From positions 17,287,479-17,351,478 of the forward strand of contig NC_135218.1 of the NCBI RefSeq assembly GCF_052324685.1: a stretch of 64,000 bases of DNA. The letters are read 5' to 3'. The notes under the pieces are model-generated. The model did no database searches, had not been told where the DNA came from, and worked only from the letters and a program-made list of their open reading frames with translations. The position numbers and the translations under genes were made by a program. This DNA is from Brachyhypopomus gauderio (taxonomy: Eukaryota > Chordata > Actinopteri > Gymnotiformes > Hypopomidae). This document shows, in pieces, positions 12,434 to 59,038 of the stretch; position 1 is the stretch's first letter; every line of letters starts with the position of its first letter.

Positions 12434-15330
12434 GCCGCTTACCTGGAGGCCACATAATTGGTCAAATAAACTTTATTGACAATCACAGACTGCCATCCCA
12501 TAATAGGGTTCAGGTATGTTAGGGTTGACATTAAATTTACATAATGCAACACAAATTTCCTCCTATTTTAAATTTTGTATTTCAGACATGTCTGTAGTTA
12601 GTTTTCAAACACATTTAAATTAGAGCAAGTTTGCACTGTTAAAGCATTGATATGCCTCAACTACCCATTACACACGTGTACATGCTCAGCGTAACAACTG
12701 AGGGCTTGAAATGCAAAAATCGGCACGCTTGACCTCCAGAGAAGTGCAGGTACTGAATCGCCTCTGTAAACCATTAAAGCTTAAGAAACCCATGTGCCGT
12801 TGTAAGAGTACGTGAGGCTACTCTTAATTACTGTAAGAATTCCTTATTCGTATCAAATCACTGTTGGTCTATATTGAAGGTCATGTGTGATTCAGGCATG
12901 GACTGTCCGTGCTTCACCCTATCCGATGATTCAGCACTCCGTGTTCTATCTGCATAATGAACTGCCCTCTGACCCTGAGTTGTAATGTCATAAAAGATAA
13001 ATTATTGAATCAGTACAACTCATTGCAACTGTAACAGTTGGATGACATGAAAGAAGCGGTGTAGGTGCAATAAATGGATAATACAATAAATAAAAATGAG
13101 GAATGTGTACAATAATTGTCGTTTTATGTCGTGTCCCAAGATGTACGTGTCTCACTGAAAACGTTTCTGTACTGCCAACCCCTTTCGTTAGCCATGTAGA
13201 CACTTTTCGGAGATGGCTTAAGACAGTGGTGATTAGTATTAATCTTACATTACATGCATACCAACTCAAACTTAATTAAGAACTTAATTATGAATAATTT
13301 TGCACATGAGCCCCCTTAGACGACTTTGTGCCATGATTGGATTGGCTTCACTTTTTAGTGTCGGTCAGTGCCTCGTATAGCCTATCTAACAGTAGATTAT
13401 GTACACGCAGATCTGGAAAATAAATCTAGAGTTTCTTCCTGATTCTGTGTAATGGCGTTTATACCATATAATAAATTCGAATCAACAGTATGAAAGACAC
13501 AAAATCAGAAATCAGTTCTGATTATGTGAATACTACTAGAATACTTCCTCGTTTGTGTTAACGATTTAAAATAGACAAACCTAAATAAACAGGAGAAGGT
13601 AGTAATTTTGATGTGTTGAAGTAGCACAGTACGACGTAGGCTCGTTGCTCGTCAGGTTGTCGTGGATCTGCTCACACGTTTGCGGCGGATGGCAGGCGCT
13701 TCACGGGTCTGCGTAACTAGTGCGCAGCCGTCTCTCCCAAAACGCGCCTCACATCTGGGCTACGCTTCCCCGTGGAAGAAACTGTGGGTGAACCAAGTCG
13801 CGCTTGTAATCTAAATATTGTAGACTAATGTCTGATAATACCGGGTCATTTTACCGTTCTGTTATTCTGCAAAGCAGCTGCTTTAAATATACGTATTAGA
13901 ATAGACAATCGAGGATTTGGAGTGTTTTTTTATGGAAATATAAGACCCCTAATTTTCTCATTGGTATAAACCACAGAAGCCCTTTAACAGAAGGCAAACG
14001 GACTGGGAAGTAGGTTTTTTAGTTATTTCATGTTTTGTCTTTTCAGCATAAAAGTGACAGCGTTAAGGTATGTTTCGACATCCGGTTTTCATTTGTTTTG
14101 TATGTGATTAAACACAAATTCGTTTCTTTCGTTACATTTTGACAGTAGCCTAACATACCTAGTCGTCATCTATGGTAGATTTGGGACTATGTTGGAACTA
14201 CATACATTTCTAACACCCAGTACAAACATTTCTTACACAACCTTTTATGTTAAGGTGCAAACGGAAAGGTGTTTTTGTGAACGTTTGTCTGAAATAACGG
14301 GGAACCTCACAGTGATGTGATTTGACCCATATGATGTGTATTGATGCAGCTGGTCCAGTGTGAACGATCTTTAAATGGATGTCTATATTTGAACTATGTC
14401 TTGTCTTGTTTTTAAATAAAAAATGCGTGTCCGCCTGGTCACATCGTGTCCGTACAGTATGGGCGTGTGGCCCTGTTATTAGTGTGGTTTAAAGAAACAC
14501 ACCCAGCATACGCGGTGGTCCCATTGAGCACTGCTAGCCAGGCGCCCTGGCCTGCAAGCATATTAAAGAAACAATAGGTAAACGTTTCCGTAACAAATCT
14601 GAAACTGAACCATGATCACTGTCCACCAGCTCTAGAAATGCATTTTTATATACTGCGGAACATAAATACGTTTTTGGTGGAATGTCATGAAGAACCAGAC
14701 GCGCAGTCTCCATCCTCATGGTTTCGTATAGCCTACATAATTTCAGTTAACATATTATAACACATTATTTCATATAAAAACATATTATTCCTTCAGTTTG
14801 GTTTGTAAGATTTACTGGATGGTGTCGGACTTCACATTGCTAATAAATAATCCACAACCAACGCTAGTTTCACAGAATTCAATACAATACGTTTCAATAC
14901 AATAAGCATGTCGAGTGGAAATTCACTTGCTAATGAATCTAGATTTCTCAAGTTTATGAATGACCACAAGTGAGACAGATTATAAATGCTATTAAACATT
15001 GTTTTTTCTTTGATTACATGTAATAGCAGCAAACACAACGACGAGAAGGGTGGGAAGATGTAGGCCTATTTATATCTTCAGGTTATGACTGTTCTTGTAA
15101 AAATGATGTATTCTTAGCTTTTCTACACCCAGTGTCCATGCCCTACCTAACAATTTCAGAAATGCAATTTATTACTGAGGATTACTTGACATGCACGTCC
15201 TGACACCACCGGGTGCCTCCTGGTGCACAGGACTGTAGTGTTTTCATGTCAGCACTGATCCGCTGTGTGACAGGGTTATTTCTAGAGTGGCCACTTCTCA
15301 AAACGCTTGTCCTCCTCTTTTCTTGTGCAG
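12434..15330. promoter_or_regulatory. Head-to-head intergenic region with likely shared CpG-rich promoter (nucleoside hydrolase / bivm)
   Basis: The two coding starts face away from each other, about 3 kb apart. CpG dinucleotides cluster at about 13630-13810 in otherwise CpG-poor DNA, which marks the most likely promoter. A possible 21-nt noncoding bivm exon at 14047-14067 lies between TTTTCAG and GTATGT. The remainder is AT-rich with no recognised element. Promoter position is inferred. Confidence 0.45.
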
Positions 15331-15408
15331 AGTCAAGGAGTCTTGCCAGACCTAAAGCAACTGGGCTGTAGTGTGTAACAGGCAATTCTCTTGTTACCCA
15401 AGTGTTCA
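15331..15408 (+). other. bivm: bivm 5' UTR on the first coding exon
   Basis: A strong acceptor (pyrimidine-rich tract then TTGTGCAG, ending at 15330) precedes 78 bases before the ATG. At least one upstream noncoding exon is therefore expected. Confidence 0.6.
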
Positions 15409-21426
<6,018 letters not shown>

Positions 21427-21715
21427 TGGAAGTGACCCCTCTGACCCCGGACCATTGCCCTAGTGTGGAGGAGGTGGTTTGTGCTCCAGGACAAGGGTAT
21501 GAACTTTGATACAGAAACTTCTGCAGAAATACATACTGGTAAAAATGGGTAGATCAGTCATGCAATCTATAAACCAAAACATAAAAGGTGAGAACTTTAT
21601 TTGCGTGAAACATTTCATTTTCACGTGCGTGAAATATTGTCATTGCAATCATATGCTTCTGTGTGGACTTGTTCATAAAAAGATCTGGAGAATAAAACGG
21701 CCTAACAGTGTGTAA
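21427..21715 (+). other. bivm: bivm 3' UTR
   Basis: Runs from the TGA stop to the AATAAA at 21691-21696, with another AATAAA-type signal near 21765. Confidence 0.6.
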
Positions 21716-21836
21716 TTTACATTAAGTGCATAGTGTATGTTTAAAATGCGTTAATAGTATAAAAAATAAAATCTGGAAGTAGAATGAACAATGTAATCAA
21801 ATGGAAATAATGGAAAGAAAGCACCAAATGTCACTC

Positions 21837-22184
21837 TTTATTTAAGGTAGCCAACACATTTGGGTAACTGTAAGAAACACATGGCTTCATCTCGTTGTAT
21901 ATGGTGAAGTTCTTTGTGAAAAGCTCTGATAGCATGGTGCCTGTCATCTTACATGCAGTTATCTCCATTTTAAATCACAACAGCATCTAAAATATGTATT
22001 ATGAAACGTCTGCTGAGATCTTAAATCCCATATACATGTGAAATCAGTACGAATTGAAAATAGCTGGTACTTTTCGTTATAAATAAACATTTTTATGATT
22101 TTCTTCTTTTTCTGTATGTTAATTATGAACTCTGTTCCAGAAATCAATTAGTGTGTCGTGAGTCTTAACTTTGGATTTTTGCAT
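21837..22184 (-). other. Methyltransferase 3' UTR with polyadenylation signal
   Basis: TTTATT at 21837-21842 reads AATAAA on the minus strand, 343 bases after the methyltransferase stop. bivm and this gene therefore end tail-to-tail about 120-140 bases apart. Confidence 0.6.
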
Positions 22185-25100
22185 CTAGGTTAACTGACGT
22201 TTCAGCTCCTTAATGTCATCGGGACCAATTCGGCAGCAGCCTCCTGTCCAGACAGCAAAATTCATTTAACACTCAGTGCCGCTGGGATAACGAATCAAAG
22301 ACATGTAGTTCCGCTGTAATTTATCGTGTGAAAATAAGTTTGACTCACCAATCCACAGAGCACCTTGGTCTTTCCACTCAACACTTAGCTCTGTAAATGA
22401 TGCCCTGGGACCTGCTTGCCACCTGTAAATCCATATACATAAATTAATATAATACACAGTGGAGCCATAAAGTTGGCTGCCATCCGAACCGGTCCTTAAG
22501 CTCAGTATTGCCCGTGATGCTGATTACCCATGACTCACCCTGTGGTAGGGTCCCAAGTTTCCCCGCTGTTTGGATAAACCACCCAGCTTGTGTTGTCTAT
22601 CTTCTGGGACTTGGCTGATTCTAGAAGAGGTTTCACCAGAGCAGGTGGAGAGCAATTCACCCCAACAGCAACCAGCTGGGTTGATTTACTGGCCAGCTGA
22701 ACAGCCTCAGAGAACTTATTTCCATCTGAAATGCACTGTGAATCCTGAAAAAGAGCTTTCAGTCTTATTCAGACAACCTTCATGTGTGTACCCAATACAG
22801 TCAATGTAAATATGATTGAGAATTTATATAGGAGCCCTACTCCAGCCCTTGAAAATAATCTGTAATTTATCTAGCCTACAAAATGTATATAAAGATATAG
22901 TAGTATACTTTGTGTATTAATAATAATATGGACAAAGAAGAATCTGTGACAATGTATTTCAAACATATATTGAAAAAGACTACATATTCTATCTGGGAGA
23001 ATTTAACTGATCACACACTATATAATAAACCTTTACTATAAATGTCTTTTATGTTAACCAGTTCGAAACTCTCACCCAGCTGTCACCACTATCCTCTCAT
23101 TTTTCTTTTGTAAAGCTTTTTTTTTTCTTTTCTTTTTTATGGCCGACACTGAAAACTCGATCCACACTGCAGTGCATGACGCATTCATATCAGCACAACA
23201 ACCACTCTCATGCTGTCTCACTGTACTATGGGATTCAGGTTAACTAACAACTTGCTCATAGGCTATAGTCTGAAATTGTACACCTGTGCAGTAGATACAC
23301 CATAATGATGTTTTTAATAAAGTGGATGTATATACTGTGCCAATGTAAAGATTCATCCCTATACAGAAAGAATAAGCCAGAGTGAGTTCTCTGGCCAATT
23401 TTGGTCATTTTAATTACCTTGCAGGAGAAGGCGAGCCAGGCTTTAGTGTCTGGAAATTCCCTCAGCAGTTCCACCAAGGCCTCCGCCTCTTTAAGACTCG
23501 GTATGGTCTCCATAGCAATGATATCAGCTCCTGCAGCCACTAAGCAACGGACTTGAGGCCGATGCCAGTCTTTCAGCTCCTGAGGTGAGGAGGGGAGGGG
23601 CTGTGTAGGCAAAGCTGCTGAAGGGTCATGTTGCCCTGGGGCACTAGCTTCTGTCCAAAGCCGGAGAGGCTAATCGGGAGATTCGGGAGGATTCCCGATG
23701 GGCCGGTTCATGTTAATCTCTAGTTTGGGCCGATTGGGAGGGAAAAATAATTTTGGGCCGGATTTGGTCATAAAACTCCCGGGCTGAAAAAGTGTCCCAC
23801 TCCGGCCCTGCTTCTGTCTCACCTCCACACTCAGATGGTTCGCATAGGCTCCTGTGTACTCCGAGCCGTCATGCAGAAACGCCCCGTAAGGCCCCAGAGA
23901 ACCTGCCACCAAAGGTGCCTTTCTGTCTGCAAAAGTGAATTAGTTTGAAAGGTTATTGGTATCACCTATACAGTTAATAATCTATCTCTGCAAGGTCTAT
24001 TTGCTTCTGAATTATTACACCGAGTACACCTGAATTGATCTTTGTTCTCATACTGATACACACCTGGTGTTGTACAGTTAGACATGAAGTCTGTTGCAGT
24101 GTCTTTAGCTAACTGGACCCCCGACATCAGTAACTGCTCTGCCTCCTCAGGTTTAAGACCAAGATGCTTGAGGAATCCTTCAATACTAGCCTGGTATGTG
24201 GCTGTTGTTATGACATCAGATCCACACTCAAGGAATCTAAAAACAGACAGTGTTGTCTAGTCAATTGTTCTCGTGCTTAGGAAGAAACTCACAGAAGTTT
24301 TAATAGTTCTGTATTACCCATAATGCACTTCCTTTATTGCCTTTGGATTTGTATACAAGATTTTAGCACTCCACAGAGCATCTTCCTGCAGAAACATGTC
24401 TCATGAGCCATGTTTAGAAATTATTATAATCATGGACATAAATTGATATATTGTATACTACAGTTGTGGCCAAACGTTTTGAGAATGGCACAAAATTTTG
24501 GTTTTCACAAAGTATGCTACCTCAGTTTTTATGGTGGCAATTTGTATTGGGAAGAGTTATTAAATTAATTGCAAAGTCATTCCCTGTCATGAATATGACC
24601 TTATCACTAAAATTACAATTAATGTGTGGGGTTGCTTCTCATCCAAGGGAGTGGGTTCACTCAAATATTAGCCCATGAACACTGCTATGAATAAGAAATG
24701 TTATCATAACATCCTCCCTGAGCAACTTCTCCAGGAGCAATTTGGAGATGAACAGTTTTTTCCCAGCATGATGGAACATCATGTCACGAGGCAAAAGTGA
24801 TTGAAAAACATTGATATTTTTGGGTCTATGGCCAGGAAAAACTGAGACAGCAATCACTGTGAAAATCAATTCAGTTTTCAAAACCTTTGGTCACGACTGT
24901 ATATACACTTTGGATTACATACCTGTATATGAAAACCTCTTTTCTCCAGTTCCGTAGCTAGTCCACCATCCAGTATTAATGGCGTCTCCGGCATACTGGC
25001 AGTAGTTGATGATAGGGTTGATTTTGCGTAATTATGTGAACGAATAGCCTATAATTTCCCCACAACATAAACTACATAATGTGCCGAGACAGTATGCCCA

Positions 25101-25186
25101 TCTAAGCTGTTTTGGCTAGTTCGGTATAAAGTTAAAAGTTAACTGTGGGGAAGCTGAAACGTATTTAATACTTACCGTGAATTCAT
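22185..25186 (-). CDS. Homocysteine S-methyltransferase (MmuM/YagD type), 305-309 aa
   Basis: It should move a methyl group from S-methylmethionine or S-adenosylmethionine to homocysteine, giving methionine, as a zinc enzyme. Exons in transcript order: 25186-25176 (short start exon), 24995-24923, 24385-24318, 24236-24064, 23926-23823, 23579-23418, 22744-22539, 22422-22349, 22243-22185 (TAG). The frame is continuous. N-terminal [16 protein letters not shown] is the family start block. [29 protein letters not shown] and [20 protein letters not shown] follow. The zinc Cys are C228 in GVNC and C293-C294 in GGCCR. Two in-frame starts exist: M1 in MNSR at 25186, split by an intron, and M5 at 24994. 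It is distinct from vertebrate BHMT. It lies head-to-head with nme7 and carries a Tc1 relic in one intron and a dispersed repeat in another. Confidence 0.92.
22745..23417 (-). other. Methyltransferase intron, nothing recognised
   Basis: This 673-bp AT-rich intron contains one T-rich patch near 23115-23140. No repeat or coding signal was recognised. Confidence 0.6.
23668..23812. mobile_element. Dispersed GC-rich repeat fragment in a short methyltransferase intron
   Basis: A stretch including GGGAGGATTCCCGATGGGCC, TTTGGGCCGATTGGGAGG and GTCCCACTCCGGCCCTG fills most of a 243-bp intron. The wording recurs in fish genomes, probably as a non-autonomous DNA transposon, but I could not define its ends or family. 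Confidence 0.5.
24461..24899 (+). mobile_element. Tc1-like transposon, internally deleted (439 bp)
   Basis: The ends are imperfect inverted repeats: CAGTTGTGGCCAAACGTTTT at the left, and at the right a reverse complement starting CAGTCGTGACCAAAGG. Both sides are flanked by TA (24459-24460 and 24900-24901), the Tc1/mariner target. Inside, plus-strand frames recall the Tc1 transposase core ([30 protein letters not shown]) but carry stops. It lies in an intron of the minus-strand methyltransferase. Confidence 0.85.
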
Positions 25187-25591
25187 GTTAAAATACACCT
25201 AAATGGGACGTCTGAGCAAAGTTCAATTGAGGGTAAAATTGAACATGTTAGACTGTACACAGTCACAGATCCACGTGTTCCGTTAGCAAGGGTCAAACAA
25301 TAAGTTCCGGGTTTATTGAATAATTTAAAAAGAAATGTTGATAGTGTTCGGTTAGTAACGTTACTTCGATTTATTTCTTTTTCTTTTCTTTTTCTCATCA
25401 GATGTCAGAAAATATTCTCCTGACTCAAATCGCGCCACACTGTTGTTTACATTCGACTTAGCGCGAGCAGTTGTCATTTTAGTTGCTATGGAGACGAAAA
25501 GTTAGCTAAGCTAGCTGGCTACACTGTTCGGATTAGCCGACGAGGAGGAAAATATACGTTAGTCGTCTTAAGAACTCGGCTCGCTGGGAAA
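25187..25591. promoter_or_regulatory. Bidirectional promoter between methyltransferase and nme7
   Basis: About 405 bases separate the two facing start codons. CpG density rises toward 25400-25760. No TATA box is evident. The region includes the X-box at 25482. A shared promoter is inferred from spacing and composition. Confidence 0.6.
25482..25495. promoter_or_regulatory. RFX X-box motif upstream of nme7
   Basis: GTTGCTATGGAGAC fits the X-box consensus RYYNYYATRRNRAC at every position. It lies 97 bases before the nme7 ATG. RFX factors drive ciliary genes through such sites close to the start. Confidence 0.7.
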
Positions 25592-55155
<29,564 letters not shown>

Positions 55156-55219
55156 ATTGTACAAAATCATTTTCTGACTGCTACTTTAATAATAAAAAAA
55201 AAAAAAAAAAAAAGGACAA

Positions 55220-56081
55220 CATCCTGGTTGGTTGTACATTTATTTGTTTAGGTCTTTTACCCAGATTAAATAAAATGACAAGAGCTGATGTAACTCCTGA
55301 CAAGTGTGATGTTCAGCGTCGACTTAAGCACTTTTTACATAGACAACATCCTATTACATGGGGTACTGCATTGTATCTGACAAGTTTCTAACTTTTGACC
55401 AGTGACTTTGGTATTTGGATTCATATACTTCTTTCCTGCAGAAAAAAATTGTACAACTGCATAAATATAAAATTCTTCCACCATGTAAATGGCTAAAACA
55501 TTCATTAGAAAGTTACACCACATTATGTGATGTCTCCAGCAAAAAAAACAAAAACAAACAAACAAATTTAAATTAAAGCACTGAGTTGCCACGGTGACCG
55601 CAGGGAGGAACAGTCCTCCGTTCTAGTGTGGAGAAGCAGTCCTCCAGTCTAGATACATACAGTTCTACACTTAAAAGGAAAACGGGAATTCAAAGCATCA
55701 TACATAAATTATTAACCCCAAACTCACACGGCAAGATGATCAAATAAAGAGAGAAAAAAAGTCAATGTAAAAATGTACTGTCCCCATAATCAAGGGGGAG
55801 GATCAAAAAGAGAAAGAAAAGGGTTCCACGGAGTGCAGTCATTTCCTCACACAGGGGCCTGGGAATATCAGAGCGTACCATGCCAGTATTTTCTATTTTT
55901 TTGTCTTTTCTTTTTTAAATATATAAATGCACAAGCGCACAAACAAACCTTTTCATTCTCTTTTCTTGCACACGCGCACACAGACATCCACACACCTTGG
56001 ACCACAACGCATACTTACATTAGACAACAGAAATCAACATGGCTTGGAAAGGACCATTGTATGTGACTACTGCACTGCACA

Positions 56082-56165
<84 letters not shown>

Positions 56166-56521
56166 GAGAGAGACAGGCAGACCATGCTAGGCAGAAATAC
56201 TCAGGGACAGAAACACTGCTCGCTACATCAGTAGTGGAATTATAATTTACAGTAATGAATGAACATGTCCCATGGCTCAAGGAATATTCTCATTTACAGT
56301 AGAATAAATACTTTGCTATTGCTACTCTCTGTAATTTACATTCTAACCCTAGACATATGCAAAGAAAGCTAGCGTAAAGCGTACAGATTAAGTGTAGGTC
56401 CTGTATGTTATGAAAGTTTGTTCAAGACTAGTTGTGTTTATCAAACTCGTATTTTTCTTTTTTATTCTCTAAATTATGTTTTGAAATGGGCAGAGTAAAA
56501 GTGCTATTTTCATAGCTGAGG
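55220..56521 (-). other. atp1b1: atp1b1 3' UTR (inferred)
   Basis: On the minus strand AATAAA occurs at 56466-56461 and at 55245-55240. The distal signal would give a 3' UTR of about 1.3 kb, typical for ATP1B1. A (GA)n tract at 56084-56156 lies within it. Confidence 0.5.
56084..56156. repeat. (GA)n microsatellite
   Basis: About 36 GA units, reading (TC)n in the atp1b1 transcript, followed by ACAGACAGACGAGAGAGACAG. Confidence 0.95.
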
Positions 56522-58945
56522 TCAGGAGGACTTGACCAGGAGTTTGAGGTCAAAGCGTCCCTGATAGCGGTCCTTCTCGCTGTAATCAATGTTCTCTCCA
56601 TATACTTTGCACTCGACACGCAGCTCCTCGTTACTGGTAATGTTGTAGAACTGGATGCCCACCAGAGGCTGGAGGTATTTGGGGTGTAGCAGCTTGCCAT
56701 AGTAAGGGTAGTACTGGAGTGGGAATCCACTGCCCATGCCAAAGTACTTTATCTCTTTGATTCTATTAACATCATCTTCTCTCTGTATAGAGTAAAAAAA
56801 AAAAAAAGACTGGTGTTAATACACTTGTATTGATAAACATGTAATCAAGAGTATTTATTTGGATAGCAGGCCACACGCATCCAGGCAGTGACAGGCTTTT
56901 GTAATATCCAGCACCCCTTCATGGTGCCCTCGTACCAACACACATGCCCTTGCCACTACGCAGTCATGAGAAGTGTTCTGCTGTTAGTGGTCATCTGCTC
57001 ATCGAGCGAGACGTGATGAACAGGTAAAAGGGGAGTTGAGTGAGTTTATGTAAATGTGCTAGTCTGTAAACTGATCACCTATTAAACATAGAATAGATAT
57101 CGAGTGTATTCTAAATAACTACTCTAGTATCGAGATATTACCTTACCATATAAGATATTAAACTCGATCCAGTGCAGAATTATTGCAAGATTAATTGTAA
57201 ACATATTGCAAACTAGAGCAAAATTGGGAAAGCCCTTTAAGATAAGAATGGATACCACAATCATTTTAGTAATTGTTAACTTTTCTTGTGATATGTGAAA
57301 TGTTAGTACAATCTTTTGTAATGATGTTTAGTGTTGGTAAATGTTATTCTGAATATACTGTGCCAGACAATTACTGTTAATATTTTTTCCTTCAATTAAA
57401 TTTAAACACATGTAGTATGTTTAACTACAGACCTGTTTGGTTTTGTTTCTTTTAATTTTAAGCTAATCTGACAGACATATGCGGAGAACTGGAGGGTTGT
57501 TTCAGTTGCCCAACAGCACACAGTAACGCTGTACATCAGTAATCATTCTGAACATCCTGTACCTTGCCAGTGCAGGAGATGGGGATCACGTTGGAGCCGA
57601 ACTTCCCACTTGCAGCCTGAGGGAGGGACGAATTGGATTTTGGAGGCTGCAGGAGGAGACAGATGCTGTTTAAACCACAACTGCATTCAAGCACCAAGCC
57701 TTACACACCTAACATAAATCATATCAAATCACAATGGAATTAAGACAAAACTATCGTGCCAGCATCACGCCACAGATAGAAAGTCACAGCCCCGAACCTC
57801 GTCCACCACAGGTGACTATTAAAACAAGTCTGCCATGGGAAAACAAAAAAAACTTCACTCTTGTGGGTGGGTGCCCCCCCCCCCCCCCTCCATTACTGTA
57901 ATAAAGAACTCACCCTGGGCCTAAAGTTGACAATCCTGTTGAGCTTGACGATAAAACAGGGTCTGCCCTCCTTAAAGCCGTAGCTGGAGTCCTCCAGGCC
58001 TGAGCAGGCCCCTAGCCAGCTCCTCCGGAATCGACAGGCCTTCCGCACGCCCATGTCACTCTCCAACTCCCCGCGGTCCATGTACCCAGCAGGAACATCT
58101 GAGCACAGCACACACAAAAGTTCATACTCAAATATCCCTTATGGCAGTAGCCATGCTCTGTGGATACGCAAGTCAAGATTTTGACATGTGGGTCACACGG
58201 TCCTAGGAAGGATTTTCACACTACAGAGACTGAACTGCATTATGGGGCATACTGTCAACTCACTGAGTAAATCAACATGCGTCAACACTGCTGTAACAAT
58301 ACTTTAGTCAAATAACCTGAAACAAGTTCACTCCACGACACACTATACAAATGAAGCATCAAGATTCCAGCTTCATGATGGCTGCTAATGGTTATCCAAC
58401 ATGTTTGTTCATTCATCGTTAATATTTTATATACAAAATGTCATGTTTTTGTTCCAGACAGACAAATTGACATCTGGCAAACAGAATTACAGTATCTTTA
58501 CATGTGAGAGCCAAAACTAGTAGGTGTTGATTCTTCACTTTCAACTTAATTACACAAAACTGTGGTAATTGACTGATTAAAATTATACATTAAACAGCTG
58601 TATGCTAACCAGAGTTTGAAGGGGTCAACAACAATGTAATGTGAACTGTATTCAGACATCTTTAGCTAACGGTAAATGTACTTTTTGCAACACAGCGAAT
58701 ACATTTGTTGACTTCCATTCCGACTCTACACCAAAATTCCGAATTTACACATACCTCCACAGTCTTCAAAAACAGTTTCATCCTGTTGCTTTTCATCTAG
58801 GTAAGCCTCCAGAAAATCTTGCATGGATAATGTATAGTGCCGGTAAGAGTCCTCATTTGACATGCTGAAAGAAATTTCAGCCTTTTCAGAGCGTGGGACG
58901 TGCGTTAAGCCTGAAGAGAAGGGAATACAGAAGAGCTGTAGTCTG

Positions 58946-58982
<37 letters not shown>

Positions 58983-58994
58983 CTGTAGTCTGAA

Positions 58995-59038
<44 letters not shown>

